From an uncultured Oscillospiraceae bacterium (GTDB taxonomy: Bacteria; Bacillota; Clostridia; Oscillospirales; Oscillospiraceae): DNA of 47,797 nucleotides. The stretch spans positions 1 through 47,797 of the forward strand of contig CANREY010000006.1 in assembly GCA_947629755.1 (NCBI GenBank). The letters are read 5' to 3'. Of the stretch, positions 44,306-47,797 are shown one piece after another. The notes under the pieces are model-generated. The model searched no databases, was not told the origin of the DNA, and saw only the letters and a program-made list of their open reading frames with translations. Each line of letters starts with the position of its first letter. Positions within the stretch are counted from its first letter, which is position 1. Position numbers and translations under genes: made by a program.

Positions 44306-44455
44306 ATGAGGAGATACGGCAAGACGATAGGCGGCATAATAGCCTGCGCCGGGGTGCTGGTGGTGCTGTCGCTGGTGCTCCCGACGTCCTTCTGGTGGTT
44401 CGTGATGGGGGTTTTCCTCATATGTCTCGGACTGTCCATAAGAAAGCGGTGCTGA
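44306..44455 (+). CDS. 49-residue two-helix membrane protein
   Basis: Short ORF from ATG 44306 with GGGGGTGGGG immediately upstream, ending TGA 44453-44455. It begins MRRYGKTIGG, has two hydrophobic segments (about 8-24, IGGIIACAGVLVVLSLV, and 28-44, FWWFVMGVFLICLGLS), and ends in RKRC. The basic ends point to both termini inside. No family is recognised. Its place between a sigma-E-like promoter and a spore coat gene suggests a sporulation role, which is inference. Confidence 0.6.
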   Translation: MRRYGKTIGGIIACAGVLVVLSLVLPTSFWWFVMGVFLICLGLSIRKRC

Positions 44456-44537
44456 TAAAAGTTCTAAAACTTGGACAACGCAAATATACTCCTGACAAGA
44501 GCCCACGGGCTACTATGAATGTTAGGAGCGAGCAACG

Positions 44538-46055
44538 GTGAATTTTGACCTTAAGGGTGATAAGCTAAGCTATATGAGACCTGTTTTCAGGCGTCGTTTT
44601 GTCCGGGAGGAGACCTGCGAGGCCATAGTTCCCGACGCCCAGCCTGATATTTTGCGGATACTTGACACTGACGGCGTGGTGCTCATGCGCAGTAAGGACT
44701 CCGAGGCCGGGCGGGTGACCGTGGCCGGCACGGCGGAGCTCACGGTGCTCTATGTGCCGGAGTCCGGTACGGGGGTGAGGAAGCTATCGGTGAGCGTGCC
44801 CTTCTCCGCCAGCGCCGACGGGGCCGACATAACGGCGGACCAGCTCATAACCGCCCGCCTTACGCTGTCCGGCGCGGACGCCAGAACCGTAAATCCAAGG
44901 AAAGTGGTGGTCCGGGCGGAGGTAACTTGTGAAGCGGAGCTCTTTTCCGCCGAGAGCGTCTACTGCACGGTCAGTAAGGAGAAAGATGGGGCGTATTTCA
45001 AATCTGAAAAGAGCTCCATGACTATCCCGGCGGCGGTGAACGAGAAGACCTTCATTTTTACGGACGAGGCCAAGCTCCCGGCGGGGTCCGAGGAAATAGG
45101 GGAGATCATGGAGAGCGTCTGCGAGCTTTGCGTTGAGAGCGCCAAGGCCGTGGGGAGCAAGGCGGTGGTGAAGGGCAACGCGATCACGCGGATACTCTAC
45201 TGCGGCCGGGACGGGGGACTGCGCACCGAGAGCTTTACAACGCCGTTTTCCCAGATCGTGGACACCGACGCCACCGGGGATATTGAGGATTTTGACGTGA
45301 GAATGTGCCTTACGGGGCTCTACGTCAACCTCAACCGCATGAGCGAGGCCGGGACCGAGAGCGTGAGCGTCGAGATACACGCCGTGGCCCAGTGCGTCAC
45401 GTACAAAAGATGCGTGCTTGAGTTCGTCACCGACGCGTACAGCACGAAAAATCCCATGACGCCGGCTAAGATAAGCTGTGAGCTTCAGCGCCTTGAGGGG
45501 CGGGACACCGTGAGCGTGCCGGTGACGGCCTCGGTGCCGGTGGCCGGGAGGGCCATGGACGCCTGCGCTGTCAGCGTCCGCGCGGGACAGTGGGAGCTTG
45601 CGGAGAGAGACGGGGGACTTGAATTTACGGCCGTACTGAACGTGTCGGTCATCTACCGTGACGCGGGTGGAGAGCTTATGAGCTCCTCAAGAAGGACGGA
45701 GCTTCGCGCACAGATCAAGGGTACGGCGGACACCTCCGTGGAGCTTACGATCGGCGAGCCAACCGCCACAACAGGCGAGGACGCAATAGAAGTAAGGCTC
45801 ACCGCCCAGCTTGCGCTCATGGAGCTTAGATCGGTGAGCGTGGAGCACATCGAGAGCGTGGATATTGACGAGGAGACGAAGCTCGACGCCGGCGACGGCC
45901 CGAACCTCACCGTCACGCGCTCAGGCGGAGGAAGGGACATATGGGACCTTGCGAAGGCGTATCTTTCAACGCCGGAGCTCATTCAGCGGACCAACGGCCT
46001 TGAGGGGGAGCCGGAGGAGGGGACGGTACTGCTTATCCCAAGATGCGTGTCGTAA
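44538..46055 (+). CDS. sipL: SipL-like spore coat morphogenesis protein (DUF3794 and LysM)
   Basis: 505 residues. Repeated SPOCS/DUF3794 segments occupy most of the protein (openings like CEAIVPDAQPDILRILDTDG and ETFIFTDEAKLPAGSEEI). A C-terminal LysM-like domain follows (about 455-505, with IWDLAKAYLSTPELIQRTNGL and VLLIPR). This is the architecture of SipL, which with SpoIVA anchors the coat to the forespore in Clostridioides difficile. GTG 44538 lies nine bases after AGGAG. The 82-bp gap after the small membrane gene has no strong sigma-A promoter. A hairpin follows the stop. Confidence 0.88.
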   Translation: MNFDLKGDKLSYMRPVFRRRFVREETCEAIVPDAQPDILRILDTDGVVLMRSKDSEAGRVTVAGTAELTVLYVPESGTGVRKLSVSVPFSASADGADITADQLITARLTLSGADARTVNPRKVVVRAEVTCEAELFSAESVYCTVSKEKDGAYFKSEKSSMTIPAAVNEKTFIFTDEAKLPAGSEEIGEIMESVCELCVESAKAVGSKAVVKGNAITRILYCGRDGGLRTESFTTPFSQIVDTDATGDIEDFDVRMCLTGLYVNLNRMSEAGTESVSVEIHAVAQCVTYKRCVLEFVTDAYSTKNPMTPAKISCELQRLEGRDTVSVPVTASVPVAGRAMDACAVSVRAGQWELAERDGGLEFTAVLNVSVIYRDAGGELMSSSRRTELRAQIKGTADTSVELTIGEPTATTGEDAIEVRLTAQLALMELRSVSVEHIESVDIDEETKLDAGDGPNLTVTRSGGGRDIWDLAKAYLSTPELIQRTNGLEGEPEEGTVLLIPRCVS

Positions 46056-46067
46056 CGCAATATGTAA

Positions 46068-46093
46068 TTGCCGGAGGGTCGCCCCTCCGGTAA
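46068..46093. terminator. Bidirectional hairpin between convergent sipL and the Asn/Gln-rich gene
   Basis: TTGCCGGAGGG/CCCTCCGGTAA forms an 11-bp stem (one G-U) with a 4-nt loop, between two converging stops (46055 and 46098). T runs are poor on both sides, so it may act as a 3'-end stabiliser. Confidence 0.55.
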
Positions 46094-46097
46094 AGCT

Positions 46098-46199
46098 TTA
46101 TTTCTGGTTGTTCTGCTGGTTGTTGTTCTGCTGCTGGTTGTTCTTATTGTTGTTGTTCTGTTGCTGGTTATTTTTATTGTTGTTCTGCTGATTGTTCAT
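46098..46199 (-). CDS. 33-residue peptide made only of Asn, Gln, Lys and the start Met
   Basis: On the minus strand, ATG 46199 follows AGGAGGTGAG at ideal spacing. The product has 18 Asn, 11 Gln, 3 Lys and one Met in runs such as NNQQQNNNNKNNQQQ, ending with TAA at 46098-46100. Upstream, TGTATA-17 bp-CATAATA resembles a forespore sigma-G promoter. I recognise no family. The composition recalls Gln/Asn-rich gamma-type small spore proteins, but there is no protease-cleavage motif I can identify, so that link is inference. The coding strand is a degenerate AAC/CAG repeat that could slip in length. Confidence 0.65.
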   Translation of the reverse strand: MNNQQNNNKNNQQQNNNNKNNQQQNNNQQNNQK

Positions 46200-46204
46200 T
46201 AAAC

Positions 46205-46220
46205 TCACCTCCTGAGGTGA
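46205..46220. repeat. Palindrome TCACCTC-CT-GAGGTGA carrying a Shine-Dalgarno on each strand
   Basis: Perfect 7-bp arms. On the minus strand it provides AGGAGGTGA for the Asn/Gln-rich gene. On the plus strand it provides GAGGTGA seven bases before ATG 46228, an in-frame but probably unused start for yebC. Confidence 0.6.
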
Positions 46221-46223
46221 TTT

Positions 46224-46253
46224 TATTATGGACAAAAAAACGAAGAATATACA
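46224..46253 (-). promoter_or_regulatory. Candidate sigma-G-like promoter of the Asn/Gln-rich gene
   Basis: On the minus strand, TGTATA (46253-46248), a 17-bp spacer and CATAATA (46230-46224) match the sigma-G consensus (TGAATA, CATACTA) with one mismatch in each box. The predicted transcript starts about 18 nt before the ATG, just ahead of the Shine-Dalgarno. Confidence 0.5.
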
Positions 46254-46282
46254 TTGCAAATTTTATCTTGATATGTTATACT
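46254..46282 (+). promoter_or_regulatory. Sigma-A promoter of yebC
   Basis: TTGCAA (46254-46259), a 17-bp spacer and TATACT (46277-46282), preceded by TG to give an extended -10 (TGTTATACT). It lies downstream of ATG 46228, which argues that yebC starts at 46318. Its -35 abuts the -35 of the opposing sigma-G-like promoter. Confidence 0.75.
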
Positions 46283-46317
46283 TTCAATATCTGCGTATAC
46301 GGAAGGATGATAAACAT

Positions 46318-47055
46318 ATGTCAGGACACTCCAAATGGCATAACATACAAAAGACCAAGGGTGCGGCGGACGCGAAAAGGGCCCAGGCCTTCACCAAGAT
46401 CGCCCGCGAGATGATCGTGGCGGTGAAGGAGGGCGGCGGCTCCATCGACCCGGCCAACAACTCCCGCCTTGCCACCGTCATAGCCAAGGCCAAGGCCGCC
46501 AATATGCCCAACGACAACATAAAGAGGACCCTTGAGAAGGCCGCCGGAAGCGCCGGTGGGGACAACTTCGAGTCCGTCACCTACGAGGGCTATGGCCCTG
46601 AGGGCGTGGCGGTCATAGTGGACGCTATGACCGACAACCGCAATCGCACCGCCTCCGAGGTACGCCACCTCTTCGATAAATACGGCGGAAACATGGGCGC
46701 CGCCGGGTGCGTCAGCTGGTCCTTTGAAAAAAAGGGCGTCATTGTCATAGATAACGAGGACGAGGATTACGACGAGGACACCGTCATGATGGACGCGCTT
46801 GAGGCCGGAGCCGAGGATATGAGCGCCGAGGAGGAGACCTTTGAGGTCTACACCGCCCCCGACGACTTCCCCACCGTCTTGGAGGCGCTGGAGGCCAAAA
46901 AGTACAAATTCGTCTCCGCCCAGGTGGAGATGGTCCCCCAGAACTACATCAAGCTCACCGACGAGGACAACATCAAAAAATTCGAGAAGATGCTGGAGCT
47001 CATGGACGACAACGACGATATCCAGAACGTCTGGCACAACTGGGACGAGGACTAA
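46318..47055 (+). CDS. yebC: YebC/PmpR-type protein
   Basis: 245 residues, the usual length. It begins MSGHSKWHNIQKTKGAADAKRAQAFTKI, the invariant family start. YebC-like proteins act as DNA-binding regulators in some bacteria, and some members relieve ribosome stalling at proline tracts. Acidic C-terminal domain with CVSWSFEKKGVI and AAEDM-like blocks. ATG 46318 follows GGAAGGAT and lies 36 nt after the sigma-A -10. An in-frame 30-residue extension to ATG 46228 is rejected. A strong hairpin follows the stop. Confidence 0.95.
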   Translation: MSGHSKWHNIQKTKGAADAKRAQAFTKIAREMIVAVKEGGGSIDPANNSRLATVIAKAKAANMPNDNIKRTLEKAAGSAGGDNFESVTYEGYGPEGVAVIVDAMTDNRNRTASEVRHLFDKYGGNMGAAGCVSWSFEKKGVIVIDNEDEDYDEDTVMMDALEAGAEDMSAEEETFEVYTAPDDFPTVLEALEAKKYKFVSAQVEMVPQNYIKLTDEDNIKKFEKMLELMDDNDDIQNVWHNWDED

Positions 47056-47062
47056 AAAAGCA

Positions 47063-47104
47063 TAAGCCCAAAACGAGACCTGAAGAGGGTTCGTTTTGGG
47101 CTTA
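47063..47104 (+). terminator. Hairpin terminator after yebC
   Basis: TAAGCCCAAAACGA (47063-47076) pairs perfectly with TCGTTTTGGGCTTA (47091-47104) around a 14-nt loop. The downstream T run is short. Confidence 0.65.
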
Positions 47105-47428
47105 AAATTTATTCAAAAATGGACGTCGGTAATAATGTTGCGTCTCCGGTGCGAATTTAAACCGGGAGGGTTTAGAACCCTCCCCTACGACCATTATGGG
47201 AGATTTACCGTCCACCCCGTAGGGGCGGGTCCCAGACCCGCCCGCCTCCCGTCCCGCCCGCAGGCGGTCTCCATCAAACAATTTTCGCGGCGACATGCGC
47301 GTCGCGAAAATTACCTCTTGTTTTGCGGAGTGTGCGGCCCTTCGGGCCGTGCGCGGAGCAAAACGGCAGGAAACAGTCGCGAATATGCCCGCAGGCATTT
47401 TCGCGACTGTTTCCGCACGCACCCCTTT
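47105..47428. repeat. Cluster of REP-like palindromes between yebC and rnpB
   Basis: No gene is seen in this stretch. It contains successive hairpins: GGGAGGGTT/AACCCTCCC (47164-47184); CCCCTACG (47182-47189) pairing with CGTAGGGG (47218-47225); GGGCGGGTC/GACCCGCCC (47223-47243); a 13-bp AATTTTCGCG-based stem (47280-47312); a CGGCCC-TTC-GGGCCG stem within TTTTGC..GCAAAA arms (about 47320-47363); and a stem of about 20 bp, GGAAACAGTCGCGAA with TTCGCGACTGTTTCC (47369-47414). Short frames across it are chance products of the palindromes. Confidence 0.75.
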
Positions 47429-47461
47429 AAAAAAACGAGGCCCACCGGGCCTCGTTTTTTT
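47429..47461. terminator. Bidirectional intrinsic terminator at the rnpB 3' end
   Basis: Seven A, CGAGGCCC, ACC loop, GGGCCTCG and seven T: an 8-bp GC-rich stem with A and T tracts on either side. Works for minus-strand rnpB and any plus-strand transcript. Confidence 0.9.
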
Positions 47462-47797
47462 AGGTGATCTGGCCTGTAAGCCGGGTTCTGTCGTGGACAG
47501 CCATTAATCTACGCCCGCCGTTGCCGGTGGGCTCAAGCCGTTTGGGGGACGGACGGGCCGCCCTTGTGTCCCCGTAGTTGCTCCGGATAGAGTTTACAGC
47601 GGTCACGTGTCTCCACGCGCCGGGTGAGCTCTTACCTCGCCTTTCCACCCTTACCGCGTAGCATACGCCTCGCGGCGGTATATCTCTGTTGCACTTGTCC
47701 GAGGGTCGCCCCTGGCGGGTGTTACCCGTTATCCTTGCCCTGTGGAGCCCGGACTTTCCTCACGCGCGTTAGCGCCCGCGGCTGTCCGGCCCGGTCA
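47462..47797 (-). ncRNA. rnpB: RNase P RNA, bacterial type A
   Basis: The minus strand shows the conserved RNase P core: GAGGAAAGTCCGGGCTCC (CR-I, P4 5' strand), ACAGAGATATACCGCC (CR-II/III), GGTAAGGGTGGAAAGG and TAAGAGCTCACC (middle), and ACAGAACCCGGCTTACAGGCC (CR-V, P4 3' strand) near the 3' end. The 5' end TGACCGGGCC and 3' end GGCCAGATCA can form most of P1, so only a few 5' bases may lie beyond the window. It is the catalytic RNA that trims tRNA 5' leaders. The 3' end runs directly into the bidirectional terminator. Short translated frames across it are not genes. Confidence 0.95.

Noticed and set aside
46228..46317. YebC start 30 residues upstream at ATG 46228
   Set aside because: The family invariably starts MSGHSKW; the sigma-A promoter lies downstream of 46228; and 46318 has its own GGAAGGAT site.
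47105..47428. CRISPR array
   Set aside because: The palindromes differ from one another and are not evenly spaced repeats with unique spacers; no cas genes are present.
47096..47507. Overlapping short frames between yebC and rnpB
   Set aside because: They run through perfect palindromes and into the RNase P RNA, have no ribosome binding sites and encode no recognisable protein.

Overview
The window is a GC-rich, almost fully coding chromosomal segment of a spore-forming member of the Clostridia (Firmicutes), most likely Oscillospirales-like. The pointers are an IspH-ribosomal protein S1 fusion, Firmicutes-type AddAB, RemA/YicC/CdaA/PASTA-kinase neighbourhoods, sporulation genes (ytfJ, dacF, a SipL-like DUF3794/LysM protein), strong AGGAGG-type ribosome binding sites, and GC-rich REP-like palindromes of a kind I associate with gut Oscillospirales. 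Low-expression genes use ATA and AGG codons heavily despite the high GC, while translation-related genes shift to ATC. Genus cannot be decided from the sequence alone.

Layout. (1) 1-1168, minus: a lipoprotein with a polysaccharide-deacetylase-like domain, running off the left edge. (2) 1389-8224: addB-addA recombination nuclease. (3) 8270-14742: proteostasis block tig-clpP-clpX-lon-engB. (4) 14755-19770: M50 protease, scpA-scpB, DUF2953 protein, ytfJ, dacF, rluB. dacF has a candidate forespore promoter and rluB appears to start at a non-canonical ACG. (5) 19818-25505: RpiR regulator, HI0933-type flavoprotein, cmk, plsC-like gene, ispH-rpsA fusion. (6) 25610-28288: ispD-ispF, DUF3343 Se/S-carrier-like protein, cysteine desulfurase-like enzyme. 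(7) 28423-32634: cdaA-cdaR (c-di-AMP), DUF5685 protein, J-domain protein, small membrane protein. (8) 32651-44208: yicC-remA-gmk-rpoZ-priA-def-fmt-rsmB-rlmN-prpC-prkC-rsgA, the classic Firmicutes information-processing and Ser/Thr-signalling cluster. (9) 44249-46055: a 49-residue membrane protein and a sipL-like spore coat gene behind a sigma-E-like promoter. (10) 46068-47797: a divergent pair of a 33-residue Asn/Gln-rich peptide (minus) and yebC (plus), then about 320 bp of stacked palindromes, then the RNase P RNA gene on the minus strand.

Most of the window is well-known housekeeping. The less expected signals are: the Asn/Gln-only peptide with a sigma-G-like promoter interleaved with the yebC promoter; the ACG start of rluB; an internal promoter and Shine-Dalgarno/ATG at the domain junction of ispH-rpsA, which could release free S1; a hairpin burying the Shine-Dalgarno of the DUF3343-desulfurase pair; and the palindrome cluster beside rnpB. 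No phage, IS element, CRISPR array or tRNA gene was seen.
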